Shown: positions 7,499 through 19,770 of the stretch, one piece after another
How positions within the stretch are numbered: the stretch's first letter is position 1
Layout: the number at the start of each line of letters is the position of its first letter
NCBI GenBank assembly: GCA_902525075.1
Contig: CABZFV010000001.1
Span: 62,001-126,000, forward strand
DNA from: an uncultured Prochlorococcus sp.
Lineage (GTDB): Bacteria > Cyanobacteriota > Cyanobacteriia > PCC-6307 > Cyanobiaceae
Direction of reading: 5' to 3'
Length of the DNA stretch: 64,000 nt
Notes under the pieces: generated by a model
The model's database searches: none
Told to the model about the DNA's origin: nothing
The model's input: only the letters and a program-made list of their open reading frames with translations
Made by a program: the position numbers and the translations under genes

Positions 7499-8008
7499 AT
7501 GAAGAAATTAAATTCTTTGATTTTGAATAGCACAGTTAACTTTTTAGACTTCATATACTCTGGTAGATCTTTACAAAGATTTTGGGTTTTAGAAGTTATA
7601 GCTAGATCACCTTATTTTGCATTTCTTTCAGTTCTTCATTTTAAAGAATCTCTAGGAATTAAAAATGAGAAAACAATGATTTTAATGAAAGAACATTTTT
7701 ATCAAGCTATTAACGAAACTGAGCATCTTAAAGAAATGGAGAAAAGAGGAGGAGATAGGTTCTGGATTGATAGATTTTTTGCGCGACACCTTGTTCTTGT
7801 GTATTACTGGATCATGGTTTTTTATTATTTCCTCTCTCCAGCTAATGCTTATGATGTCAACATAAAAATCGAAGAACATGCATTTGAAACTTATTCCAAA
7901 TATTTAATAGATAATCCAAATGATCAAAAAATAAAAGAAATTGCTCAAGATGAATTAAATCATGTCCAAGAACTTAACGAAGCTTTGTCAATGCTTACAA
8001 CAGTTTAG
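7499..8008 (+). CDS. ptox: plastoquinol terminal oxidase (PTOX)
   Basis: This di-iron oxidase of the alternative-oxidase family passes electrons from plastoquinol to oxygen at the thylakoid membrane and so acts as a safety valve under high light or iron limitation. The sequence follows plant IMMUTANS closely: VLEVIARSPYFAF, then NETEHL, then DRFFARHLVLVYYW, then EEHAFETY, then DELNH. Likely iron ligands are Glu32, Glu73, His76, Glu125, Glu152 and His155. At 169 residues it is about the catalytic core only, shorter than plastid forms. Start ATG. The convergent neighbour overlaps its stop by four bases. Confidence 0.93.
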   Translation: MKKLNSLILNSTVNFLDFIYSGRSLQRFWVLEVIARSPYFAFLSVLHFKESLGIKNEKTMILMKEHFYQAINETEHLKEMEKRGGDRFWIDRFFARHLVLVYYWIMVFYYFLSPANAYDVNIKIEEHAFETYSKYLIDNPNDQKIKEIAQDELNHVQELNEALSMLTTV

Positions 8009-8439
8009 ATTAGTGCTGAGAAATCTATTAGCAATATTGAGAGTATCACCGAAGAAGAAATTAATCCTAGGCTGATCATTAATGAGACGTAACCTTTTTT
8101 TCTAGGCAATTTATAAAAAGATATTCCAATAATTAATATCATTATTAATGAGAAAAAAATTATAATTTTTTCATTTACTAAATTGAGATGTATAACTAAA
8201 TTTTTTTCTTCAAAAAATTTGAGAAATTCAGATAAAACTAATTCTTCTTCTATTTTCTTAAAATAGTCAAATAAGCTTATAAAAGCAGAACTTAATAAAG
8301 ATAATGCAACCAGTGCAGTAACTGGTTTTGTTAACCTGTTAAGTGTTCTGTTAAAACTTGCCAATAAAATAAGAATAAAAAAAGAGGTTACTAAAGGTAT
8401 TAAAGGTATAAGAGTTGTTGAATTTATGAAATTTCCCAC
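8005..8439 (-). CDS. membrane protein, possible NdhF/NuoL N-terminal-like
   Basis: This 144-residue protein has four hydrophobic helices (about residues 8-28, 40-60, 88-106, 117-140). The opening LIPLIPLVTSFFILILL and the following NRLTKPVTALVALSLLSS resemble the first two helices of NdhF/NuoL-type antiporter subunits. It ends long before the proton-channel domain. It could be a truncated relative, a small NDH accessory protein or an unrelated membrane protein. It overlaps the PTOX stop by four bases, tail to tail. The family link is my inference from short similarities and is weak. Confidence 0.45.
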   Translation of the reverse strand: MGNFINSTTLIPLIPLVTSFFILILLASFNRTLNRLTKPVTALVALSLLSSAFISLFDYFKKIEEELVLSEFLKFFEEKNLVIHLNLVNEKIIIFFSLIMILIIGISFYKLPRKKGYVSLMISLGLISSSVILSILLIDFSALI

Positions 8440-8586
8440 GGAAAAAATATGTATCTAACTTAAAATTTTATATTATTTCGACGCGTTATTTTATTAAATA
8501 AGATTTTTTAAAATCTATAATGTAATTAGTACCTATTGCATTCTGTGTAAATTGATACCAAAATTAAATTAGTATTGAAAAATAAA

Positions 8587-8688
8587 ATGTTAGCCATTTC
8601 AGAAATTATTATTGCAAGTGCTATCTTCCTAGGAGTTGTATATTGGGAAGTCAAATTCCTATATACCAAGACTACTGTAGCGAAATAA
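8587..8688 (+). CDS. small single-helix membrane protein, 33 aa
   Basis: An ATG-started frame has one hydrophobic helix (SEIIIASAIFLGVVYWEVKF) and a short basic tail (YTKTTVAK). The size and pattern recall the low-molecular-mass photosystem or cytochrome b6f subunits, but I cannot match it to PetL, PetG, PetM, PetN, PsbI, PsbX or PsbY. The inclusion of Gly, Trp and Val codons supports real coding. Its promoter and partners are unknown. Confidence 0.45.
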   Translation: MLAISEIIIASAIFLGVVYWEVKFLYTKTTVAK

Positions 8689-8804
8689 ATTCACTCAAAA
8701 CAGGAAAATTAAAAGCGTAGAAAATTTAAATAAAATTTAAGAATTTAAGTTGACTAAAAAAGCTCTAAATATGAGAAAATAAACACAATTATTCAGTCCC
8801 TCTA

Positions 8805-8945
8805 ATGAGCGAAGTCCAAAATTCTAATACTAACTCAACTCAGCAGCAGCAGCAGCAGCAACAGCAACAATCCTATTCAGACAGCAAAATTAACTCTGCT
8901 GAGAGCGAGAGACTTTATCTTGAGATGAAAGAAGCTTGGCTTTAA
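8805..8945 (+). CDS. polyglutamine mini-protein, 46 aa
   Basis: Starting at ATG 8805, the protein has a Ser/Asn-rich head, ten consecutive Gln (encoded at 8841-8870 by six CAG, then CAA, CAG, CAA, CAA) and an ordered-looking tail (KINSAESERLYLEMKEAWL). No membrane segment is present. The mixed CAG/CAA ending of the run and the well-formed helical tail suggest a translated gene rather than a bare microsatellite. No family is recognised. The run should be prone to slippage between strains. Confidence 0.55.
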   Translation: MSEVQNSNTNSTQQQQQQQQQQSYSDSKINSAESERLYLEMKEAWL

Positions 8946-9103
8946 ATTTATTCGTGTTTGAAATAATATTTCTATAAATTTTTTTTTAATTTTGAAGTAA
9001 TCAATACTTTTTTATTTTTTATACCCTTTAAATTTTGTTTAACCACAAGATTAATTTGTTGAGAAAACTTAAGCAGTTAGAGAAAATTAACGGGAGGCTC
9101 GCA

Positions 9104-9191
9104 ATGGTAGGGTTGATATATTTAGTTTTTACAAAACTAGTTTCCAACCGTGCCGACATATTAGACCAGCTTAAATCTTATTTAATTTAAG
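9104..9191 (+). ncRNA. candidate structured RNA or 28-aa leader-type ORF
   Basis: The segment is less AT-rich than its surroundings and shows nested pairing: GGTTG (9111-9115) with CAACC (9145-9149), and inside it AGTTTT (9124-9129) with AAAACT (9133-9138). A second hairpin CTTAAAT/ATTTAAG (9170-9176, 9185-9191) ends it like a weak terminator. On the same strand the sequence GGGAGG (9092-9097) is an unusually good ribosome site for this genome. It precedes an ATG at 9104 that opens a 28-residue frame ending at 9190. It may therefore be a small RNA, a peptide gene or both. Confidence 0.35.
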
Positions 9192-9211
9192 AAATGAATT
9201 AGAAGTATTTA

Positions 9212-9304
9212 TTATCCAGGAATATTTCGTTCTATATAAGCGTCAGTTAAAGCTAAAATTAACCCTAATAATGTTGAAAATATAGCAATTTCAGTTGATT
9301 CCAT
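9212..9304 (-). CDS. small single-helix membrane protein, 30 aa
   Basis: A 30-residue ATG frame has the form of a low-molecular-mass thylakoid subunit: a short acidic head (MESTE), one helix (IAIFSTLLGLILALTD) and a polar tail (AYIERNIPG). I cannot assign it to a known small subunit of PSI, PSII, b6f or NDH. It lies on the minus strand just after the candidate structured RNA. The helix composition, with Leu, Gly and Thr rather than only Phe, Ile and Lys, argues that it is real. Confidence 0.45.
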   Translation of the reverse strand: MESTEIAIFSTLLGLILALTDAYIERNIPG

Positions 9305-9371
9305 TTTATTTTTGAATTACCTCTAGTTTGCTAAATAATTAAAAGTTCAGCAACAAAACTAATAACTGACT

Positions 9372-9389
9372 ATAGTACGTATATACTAT
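9372..9389. promoter_or_regulatory. inverted repeat overlapping a -10-like element
   Basis: ATAGTA (9372-9377) and TACTAT (9384-9389) are exact reverse complements separated by six bases. They overlap a -10-like TATACT (9382-9387). The core GTA-N6-TAC resembles NtcA sites, but those need eight intervening bases, so it is not a good NtcA box. It lies 12 bases before the GTG of the DUF3104 gene, which would give almost no leader. Confidence 0.35.
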
Positions 9390-9401
9390 TAATTATTTAT
9401 T

Positions 9402-9650
9402 GTGAGCTCAGCAACTCCTGAGTTTCTTTTCGTTAGGCCTGGTGATTATGTCGCAATTAAAAAAGAAAATTGCGAAGATACTAAGGAAAAGAATGAAAAT
9501 TATTGGGTCGGTCAAGTTATCGACTGTATTGGAGGAGCTAGAAATCCAAATTCATGGACCTTGTTTCAAGTTGCCAATATTGACAATGGAGAGATCACTA
9601 TAATCAACGCCGATATTGTAGAAAAAATTTTGAAACCTTCTGGTAGTTAA
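9402..9650 (+). CDS. DUF3104-family protein, 82 aa
   Basis: The motifs RPGDYVAI, then NYWVGQVIDCIGGARNP, then SLFQVA-like TLFQVANIDNGEI and INADIV follow the pattern of the small DUF3104 family that is restricted to picocyanobacteria. The protein is all-beta in appearance, soluble, and has one Cys beside the Gly-Gly. No function is known for the family. I use GTG at 9402, as no nearby ATG gives the full N-terminus. Orphan position. Confidence 0.75.
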   Translation: MSSATPEFLFVRPGDYVAIKKENCEDTKEKNENYWVGQVIDCIGGARNPNSWTLFQVANIDNGEITIINADIVEKILKPSGS

Positions 9651-9716
9651 TCTTAATCAAACAAACTTCTTTGAATATTACAGAAACAAAAGGGGAAATG
9701 AACGTTTTAATGGAAA

Positions 9717-10607
9717 TCATCCCAGTTCCAAGCAGGCAAGTCCATATACTTGATTCATAGGGCAGGGAGGTTGAATACCTTTATACATTCTGTAAGTTTT
9801 TGATATTTCCTCAAATCCCAAACTTGATAAAAGATAATTTGCATAAGGGTTCAGATTAGAGCAATCCAATAAGATTTGAGCATCTAAATCACCAACTAAC
9901 TCCCTTATTAACAATTCAGCAAGTGGTGGAGTATCCGCTAAAAGTGGGCCAATTCTCCAGCCTTGCTCATTATCCTCCAATATACAAGGTCTTATCCTGC
10001 CAAATCCATGGCACATCCCATTATTATCGACAATTGCACTGACATTACCATGAGAATTTTTCAACCAGTCATTTAGAAAATGTGGTCTGGGACTAGGTTC
10101 TCTTTGATCATCATAAATTAATACTGCTTCAGAAGAAATTTTATTACCCGGGACAACTTTAAAAGAATGAAATTGATCTTTATAGAAATTTCTCAATGGC
10201 AAATCTTGAGAACCATTTAATTTCCATCGATTTGTAATGGAAGATTTTCTAAACCCCCACTTTGCGTAATCATTTAATCTATCTGGGGCAGCCTCAAGAC
10301 CAATACAATCAACATTTTTCAAATATTCGAGGGCATGTTTCCATAATCTCACTCCATATCCATTATTCCGGAATTCTTTTTTAACGATAAATAAACCTAT
10401 AAAACTATAAGAGGAATTATATTTTACACACGCAATAGAGCCTATAGGATTATTGTCTAGACAAGCTACCCATACCCCTTGTTTATCTGTATTTCTATAA
10501 ATTGATAAATCATCCATTCCAGGAGAAAATCCTTCTAACCTTGCCCAGTTTGTGACTTCTGGTATTTCATTTATAGATATCAATCTAATTGAAAAATTTT
10601 CCCTCAT
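9717..10607 (-). CDS. GNAT-family N-acetyltransferase, two-domain
   Basis: The N-terminal 140 residues are a GNAT acetyl-CoA fold: IGSIACVKY (strand 4), LFIVKKEFRNNGYGVRLW (acetyl-CoA-binding turn, Q/RxxGxG/A type) and a following helix. The C-terminal 140 residues look like the second, degenerate GNAT-like domain found in YitH-type proteins (HGFGRIRP, then GPLLADTPPLAELLI). The acyl acceptor is unknown; small metabolites or amino groups are typical. Start ATG, no membrane segment, monocistronic on the minus strand. Family certain, substrate unknown. Confidence 0.8.
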   Translation of the reverse strand: MRENFSIRLISINEIPEVTNWARLEGFSPGMDDLSIYRNTDKQGVWVACLDNNPIGSIACVKYNSSYSFIGLFIVKKEFRNNGYGVRLWKHALEYLKNVDCIGLEAAPDRLNDYAKWGFRKSSITNRWKLNGSQDLPLRNFYKDQFHSFKVVPGNKISSEAVLIYDDQREPSPRPHFLNDWLKNSHGNVSAIVDNNGMCHGFGRIRPCILEDNEQGWRIGPLLADTPPLAELLIRELVGDLDAQILLDCSNLNPYANYLLSSLGFEEISKTYRMYKGIQPPCPMNQVYGLACLELG

Positions 10608-10763
10608 AGAAATATACTAACCAAGAAAAATTTGAATTTTTAATAGCAATATTAATAAATTTGATTATTTCTCATAAATTATTCGCTTTGATTGAACTGC
10701 CTAATAACCTTAGTTATTTACAATTTATCCTCTGATATATTTAATACTATTCAAAGGTAAAAA

Positions 10764-12155
10764 ATGAAAATTTCTGATAAATTTCATTTACAAGACATCT
10801 ATAAATTAAAAAATACAGTTCTCACTGGTAAAACTGAAGATATAAAATGGCGGATCCATCATATCAATATAGTTTCTAAACTTTTGGATGAAAATAAAAA
10901 AGAGATAATTAGATCACTTTTTGTTGATCTTGGCAAATCTGAAATTGAAGGGCTTTCAGAAATACTTTTAGTGAAAGAAGAAATTTCACTTATAAAAAAG
11001 AAACTCAATTCTTGGATGCGACCAAAAAAGATTGATACACCTTTTTATCTTTTTCCATCATCCTCCAAAGTTATTTATGAACCTCTTGGGTGTGTCTTAA
11101 TTCTTGGTCCTTATAATTATCCATTACTTTATATTTTAAAGCCATTGGTAAATATTTTCTCAGCAGGAAATACTGCAGTTATAAAACCATCAGAGAAATG
11201 TCCTATGACCTCAAAACTTATTAAAAAGCTTACTTCCAAATATTTCCGTAAAGATGTCCTAATGACGGTACAGGGTGATAATAAACAATCCATAAAATTA
11301 ATTGAACAAAATTTTGACCACATTTTTTTTACAGGAAGTACTGAAACTGGAAAATCTATAATGAAATTAGCTTCAAAAAACTTAACTCCATTAACTCTTG
11401 AGTTAAGCGGAACAAATCCTGTAATTGTTTTCAAGAATGCAAATTTAGAAGTGGCTGCAAAAAGAATTGTTTGGGGTAAATTTTTTAATTCTGGTCAATC
11501 CTGCATGGCTCCGAATCATATCTTTGTAGATAAAGAAATTGAAAATATTTTTATAGAAAAATTAAAAAAATACATTGTAAGTTTTTACGGAGATAATCCA
11601 ATTATTTCCGAAAACCTATCAAAATTGGAGAAAAAACAATTTACATCAACTGTAGAAATTCTCAAACAATATGAAAAAGAAAAAAAAATTGTATTTGGGG
11701 GGACTTTTAGTAAAAAAAAGTTGAAAATATCTCCTACAATTTTGAGAACTAAATTAAATGAAACAGATATTTTGCAGAAAGAATTATTCAGTTCACTACT
11801 TCCTGTAGTTGGAATTAATAATAAAGAATCAGCTTTAAAACAGATTAGTCAAACATCAAAACCCTTAGCAATCTACTTATTTGGAGGCAATAAAAAAATC
11901 CATAATCATATTTCAAAAGTAACCAGCTCTGGAACAATTTGTATAAATGATGTGATGTTGCCAGTCCTTATTCCAAATTTACCCTTTGGAGGCGTTGGGC
12001 AAAGTGGTATTGGGAAATTTCATGGAGAAGAAGGTTTTCGAAATTTTTCAAACCAAAAATCTATTACTTTTAAAGGTTTTTTATTTGATTCAAATCTGAG
12101 ATATCCTCCCTACAAAAGAGTAAAGAAATTTTTAAAGTTTATTTTTCAGGTTTAA
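10764..12155 (+). CDS. aldehyde dehydrogenase, class 3-like
   Basis: This enzyme oxidises aldehydes to acids with NAD(P). Key motifs are visible: the cofactor loop FFTGSTETGKSIM, the general-base glutamate in LTLELSG (Glu213) and the catalytic cysteine in NSGQSCMAP (Cys247). The length of 463 residues and the lack of an N-terminal extension suit the short ALDH3/fatty aldehyde dehydrogenase branch, close to the cyanobacterial enzyme that acts on fatty aldehydes and possibly apocarotenals. The C-terminus is basic and hydrophobic and might touch membranes. ATG start after AAAGG, a reasonable ribosome site. Confidence 0.88.
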   Translation: MKISDKFHLQDIYKLKNTVLTGKTEDIKWRIHHINIVSKLLDENKKEIIRSLFVDLGKSEIEGLSEILLVKEEISLIKKKLNSWMRPKKIDTPFYLFPSSSKVIYEPLGCVLILGPYNYPLLYILKPLVNIFSAGNTAVIKPSEKCPMTSKLIKKLTSKYFRKDVLMTVQGDNKQSIKLIEQNFDHIFFTGSTETGKSIMKLASKNLTPLTLELSGTNPVIVFKNANLEVAAKRIVWGKFFNSGQSCMAPNHIFVDKEIENIFIEKLKKYIVSFYGDNPIISENLSKLEKKQFTSTVEILKQYEKEKKIVFGGTFSKKKLKISPTILRTKLNETDILQKELFSSLLPVVGINNKESALKQISQTSKPLAIYLFGGNKKIHNHISKVTSSGTICINDVMLPVLIPNLPFGGVGQSGIGKFHGEEGFRNFSNQKSITFKGFLFDSNLRYPPYKRVKKFLKFIFQV

Positions 12156-12218
12156 ATTACTTAAATTGTTTTCAAATACCTAGCGATTTTAAATTTAAAG
12201 ATTATCTTTAAATAAATA

Positions 12219-12989
12219 GTGAGTTTTATGAAATTTGCATTTTTAGTAATTGCCATATTTATTAATTTCTTTAATCAGTCATTGATAAAATCAGAAGAAA
12301 AGACATTTTCAGAAAAAAATAAAATTGAGAATATTGCTAGAAAAGAATCAATTACTGAAGAAAAAACTGAAATAAAAAAAATTCATATTGTAAAAAGTGG
12401 AGATACATTATCAAGTATCTCAAAATTCTATTCAATAAATAAAGATTTAATTATTAAATTGAATAACTTAAAAGATGAAAATTATATCTTTGTTGGCCAA
12501 AATCTTATTATCTCCGAATCTACTGAAAATCTTACAAAACAATCAGATTTAATAAATTATTATCATACTATTCAAACTGGTGAAAATCTTACTGACATAT
12601 CAAACAAATATAATTTAAAAGTAATTGATCTGATAGAGATTAATAATCTCAACAATCCTGATACAATAAAAGTTGGTCAAAAGCTCATAATAAGAAAAAA
12701 GAACACAATTAATTCAGAAAATCATGAAAAAACTGAAATTAACGAGAATAATGACTTTATTGAGTTAGATAAAAAAATTTATGGTCCTATAGTTATCCAA
12801 AGTAAATCAACTAAGGATATTGAAGGTAGAAAAGTTTTAAACGTCCTAAATCAAGAAAATAAAAAACTGATTCTTTCAATCAATTGTGATAAAGATGAAA
12901 TAGATTTAAGAATACCTGGCAGAAAATGGATGGGAAGTAAGCCTGCTAGAGAAGAATTCGAAAATAATTTAATAAATGATTTTTGTTAA
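12219..12989 (+). CDS. LysM-domain exported protein
   Basis: An N-terminal signal or anchor segment (FAFLVIAIFINFFNQSLI) is followed by an acidic/lysine-rich linker, two LysM repeats and a C-terminal domain. The repeats begin at HIVKSGDTLSSISKFYSIN and HTIQTGENLTDISNKYNLK. LysM repeats bind N-acetylglucosamine in peptidoglycan, so the protein should sit in the cell wall or periplasm. The last 70 residues include one NCD and one FC cysteine and may be a cyanobacterium-specific domain. No hydrolase motif is seen. The start is GTG at 12219 or ATG at 12228. Confidence 0.8.
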   Translation: MSFMKFAFLVIAIFINFFNQSLIKSEEKTFSEKNKIENIARKESITEEKTEIKKIHIVKSGDTLSSISKFYSINKDLIIKLNNLKDENYIFVGQNLIISESTENLTKQSDLINYYHTIQTGENLTDISNKYNLKVIDLIEINNLNNPDTIKVGQKLIIRKKNTINSENHEKTEINENNDFIELDKKIYGPIVIQSKSTKDIEGRKVLNVLNQENKKLILSINCDKDEIDLRIPGRKWMGSKPAREEFENNLINDFC

Positions 12990-13069
12990 AACTTTTAATT
13001 AATATGTGTGAATAATTTGTCTAAGAATATTAATGATGAGTTATTCTACAAAAAGTTGAATTAATAGTA

Positions 13070-13279
13070 ATGGCAATTTCAAGAGGAGATCTCGTAAGAG
13101 TAAAAAGACCAGAATCATATTGGTACAATGAAATAGGTAAAGTTGCTTCAGTTGATACCTCAGGTATTAAATATAACTGTGTAGTCAGATTCGATAAAGT
13201 AAATTACGCTGGGATAAGCGGAACTGATGGTGGAGCAAATACAAATAATTTCGCAGAAAGTGAATTAGAGAAAGCTTAA
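13070..13279 (+). CDS. psaE: photosystem I reaction centre subunit IV
   Basis: PsaE is a stromal/cytoplasmic SH3-like subunit of PSI that helps dock ferredoxin and supports cyclic electron flow. The 69-residue protein begins [20 protein letters not shown] and continues through GKVASVD and [12 protein letters not shown]-like [10 protein letters not shown], as in other cyanobacterial PsaE. There is no membrane helix, as expected. The mutM start is four bases after its stop, so both are probably translated from one message. High expression is likely. Confidence 0.97.
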   Translation: MAISRGDLVRVKRPESYWYNEIGKVASVDTSGIKYNCVVRFDKVNYAGISGTDGGANTNNFAESELEKA

Positions 13280-13283
13280 ATAA

Positions 13284-14162
13284 TTGCCTGAATTACCTGA
13301 AGTAGAAACTGTTCGCAGAGGTTTAGAGCAAAAACTTAATAACTTTATTATTAAAAAAGTAGAAGTCTGTAGAGATTCAACTGTTGCATTCCCATCAAAC
13401 AAAGAAGAATTCATTAAAGGACTTATCAACTCACTTATTTATAAATGGGATAGAAGAGGAAAATATTTAATAGCTCAATTAAAAGAAGTTCAAAATGAGG
13501 AAACTCAATTTCCTCTAGAAAATTCGCAAAATAACGGATTTCTTGTAATTCATCTAAGAATGACCGGATATTTTAAATTCATTGAAAAATCAACTCATCC
13601 TTGTAAACATACAAGAATAAGATTTTTCGATAAAAATAATAATGAGCTTAGGTACATTGACGTAAGAAGTTTTGGTCAAATGTGGTGGATTAATAAAGAC
13701 CTATCTCTTAACAAAATAATTAAAGGATTAGGTTCATTAGGACCAGAGCCATTTTCTAAAGAATTTGATGCAAATTACCTTAAGAAAGTTATTTCAAAAA
13801 GAACAAAATCTATAAAAGCTATTTTATTAGATCAAACAATAGTGGCAGGTATAGGTAATATTTATGCTGATGAAAGTTTATACTCTGCTGGCATCTCACC
13901 TTTCAGGGAAGCTCGAACAATAAAAAAGAGTGAGTTAATCAAGCTTAAAGAATCAATTGTAACTGTATTAAAAAAAAGTATAGGTTCTGGGGGTACTACA
14001 TTTAGCGATTTTAGGGACTTGGAAGGAGAGAATGGAAATTTTGGTTTACAGACAAATGTCTATAGGAGAACTGGAAAAGAATGTCGTCAATGTGGAAATT
14101 TAATTGAAAGACAAAAAATTACTGGAAGAAGTACCCATTGGTGTTCTAGATGCCAAAAATAA
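13284..14162 (+). CDS. mutM: formamidopyrimidine-DNA glycosylase
   Basis: Fpg/MutM removes oxidised purines such as 8-oxoguanine and nicks the DNA. The N-terminus PELPEVETV provides the catalytic Pro and Glu after Met removal. The middle has the helix-two-turn-helix that binds DNA ([13 protein letters not shown]). The C-terminus is a Cys4 zinc finger (CRQCG, then CSRCQ). The length of 292 residues is normal. The start is TTG at 13284, and the N-terminal motif fixes it. It follows psaE by four bases. A strong terminator lies directly after the stop. Confidence 0.97.
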   Translation: MPELPEVETVRRGLEQKLNNFIIKKVEVCRDSTVAFPSNKEEFIKGLINSLIYKWDRRGKYLIAQLKEVQNEETQFPLENSQNNGFLVIHLRMTGYFKFIEKSTHPCKHTRIRFFDKNNNELRYIDVRSFGQMWWINKDLSLNKIIKGLGSLGPEPFSKEFDANYLKKVISKRTKSIKAILLDQTIVAGIGNIYADESLYSAGISPFREARTIKKSELIKLKESIVTVLKKSIGSGGTTFSDFRDLEGENGNFGLQTNVYRRTGKECRQCGNLIERQKITGRSTHWCSRCQK

Positions 14163-14195
14163 AAAAGGGTTTACTCAAGAAGAGTAAACCCTTTT
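14163..14195. terminator. strong bidirectional terminator hairpin
   Basis: A perfect 14-bp stem (arms 14163-14176 and 14182-14195) has a five-base loop AAGAA. The A-run on one side and T-run on the other allow it to act on both strands. It ends the psaE-mutM transcript on plus and the rRNA operon on minus, whose 5S gene ends at 14205. Confidence 0.9.
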
Positions 14196-14204
14196 AAATA
14201 TTTT

Positions 14205-14322
14205 ACCTGGCATTGAGCTATTTTCTCAAGGGGCTACCCCCTAAATATTTTCGCCGCTGATGCGTTTCACAACCGAGTTCGAGATGGATCGGAGTGGTTC
14301 CACATCGCCATGAACACCAGGA
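14205..14322 (-). rRNA. rrf: 5S ribosomal RNA
   Basis: The minus-strand sequence runs from TCCTGGTGTTCATGGCGATG to the matching 3' end ATGCCAGGT. It contains the typical loop CGATCCATCTCGAACTCGG. It is about 118 bases and last in the rRNA operon, 65 bases after the 23S gene. The ends are set by the complementary termini and may be off by a base or two. Confidence 0.95.
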
Positions 14323-14387
14323 TAGTGTGAACCTTGAGAACTGCATAGAAAATTATATAAATTAAAAACAATAAATTAAGTTTATTT

Positions 14388-17261
<2,874 letters not shown>

Positions 17262-17517
17262 AATAACTTCATAATTGAAGCATCAGCTTAATAGAATTGT
17301 TATTAATGCATTAGCACAAATAATAAATCTGCATCATTAAAGATGCTTATTGTCTTTAAAAATAATCTATGCAGTTGTCAAGGTTCTCTGAAAACAATGA
17401 AATTAATTCAATGAGTCCAGCATCTTAATGTTTTCATTAGGAAGCTAGATTCGTTCAGAAGTTGATCACAACTCAAAAAATTTCCTTTCTACAGATTATG
17501 GAAGAGGTGGTAATCAG
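17262..17517 (-). other. 23S leader / tRNA-Ala to 23S spacer
   Basis: This 256-base spacer separates tRNA-Ala from 23S. It contains the upstream arm of the 23S processing stem (17367-17386). I see no gene in it. Confidence 0.7.
17367..17386 (-). other. 23S rRNA processing stem (upstream arm)
   Basis: The 20 bases here are complementary, with one mismatch, to the 20 bases at 14329-14348 between 23S and 5S. In the transcript the two arms would close a long helix around the 23S RNA, the usual substrate for RNase III. The complementarity (19 of 20) is seen directly; the cleavage is inferred. Confidence 0.8.
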
Positions 17518-17590
17518 TGGAGGTAAGCGGACTCGAACCGCTGACATCCTGCTTGCAAAGCAGGCGCTCTACCAACTGAGCTATACCCCC
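17518..17590 (-). tRNA. trnA: tRNA-Ala (TGC anticodon)
   Basis: The 73-base minus-strand cloverleaf starts GGGGGTATAGCTCAGTTGGT. Its anticodon loop is TTTGCAA with anticodon TGC. The acceptor stem pairs over seven positions, including one G-U. The 3' CCA is not encoded. It sits between 23S and tRNA-Ile in the rRNA operon, the standard cyanobacterial arrangement. Confidence 0.97.
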
Positions 17591-17602
17591 AACATAGAGA
17601 TA

Positions 17603-17676
<74 letters not shown>

Positions 17677-17800
17677 AGGAAAAATAATGGGTGTGACCTA
17701 GAAAAACTTAGGAATTGAAATTCTTAATTAGTTAAGAACGTGAGATACCGATCGACCTAAGGTGACAAAATAATAATATTAAACATTTTGTTGTCTCCCT

Positions 17801-19286
<1,486 letters not shown>

Positions 19287-19578
19287 GTTCAAATCCTTTT
19301 GTAGATAAATCTACTCAAATTGAATTGCTTTATCCAAATAAAAACTTCAGTTTTTGAATTTAGTTTCAGCCTCCTTAAATTTTAAGGATTACATTGAGTG
19401 CACATTAAAAATATTCTAAAGTGACTTTCCAAGATCTCAGATCCGTTTGCATCAAAGCCAAAAGTTAGCAATTGATGACATTTTTATATATTCTTGACGG
19501 GACCTCACACCTTTATTGCATATACATCTTGAGATAATTAAAAAAATTTAATTATTCTTGACGCAATAAAAGCATCAG

Positions 19579-19604
19579 TTCCTAAGTTTTTAAATTTTCT
19601 AGGT
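19579..19604 (-). other. 16S rRNA processing stem (upstream arm)
   Basis: Bases 19579-19591 are perfectly complementary to 17702-17714, in the 16S trailer before tRNA-Ile. Bases 19598-19604 are complementary to 17696-17702. A six-base bulge separates the two parts. Together they close a helix around the whole 16S RNA, as in other bacterial operons, and should be cut by RNase III. The pairing is read directly; the processing is inferred. Confidence 0.8.
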
Positions 19605-19770
19605 GCAGAGTTAAACAATAAGTGTATAACTCATTTAGAAGGGTAAACCCTTCTTCTGGCTGAAAATAATAATAAAAATCAAATCTTCAAAGAATTCACT
19701 CATTTACCAAAAATTAAATTTAAAGTAACTGCTTGAATAATGCAAAAAGAATATTTCTGCCCAGAAGAAA

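Noticed and set aside
8841-8870. CAG-rich run considered as a CRISPR-like or microsatellite repeat
   Set aside because: It is one short trinucleotide run inside a good reading frame, with no spacers and no cas genes.
19490-19563. Two copies of ATTCTTGACG in the rRNA leader, considered as promoter elements
   Set aside because: Neither has a suitable -10 element at proper spacing on plus, and they lie inside the transcribed rRNA leader on minus.
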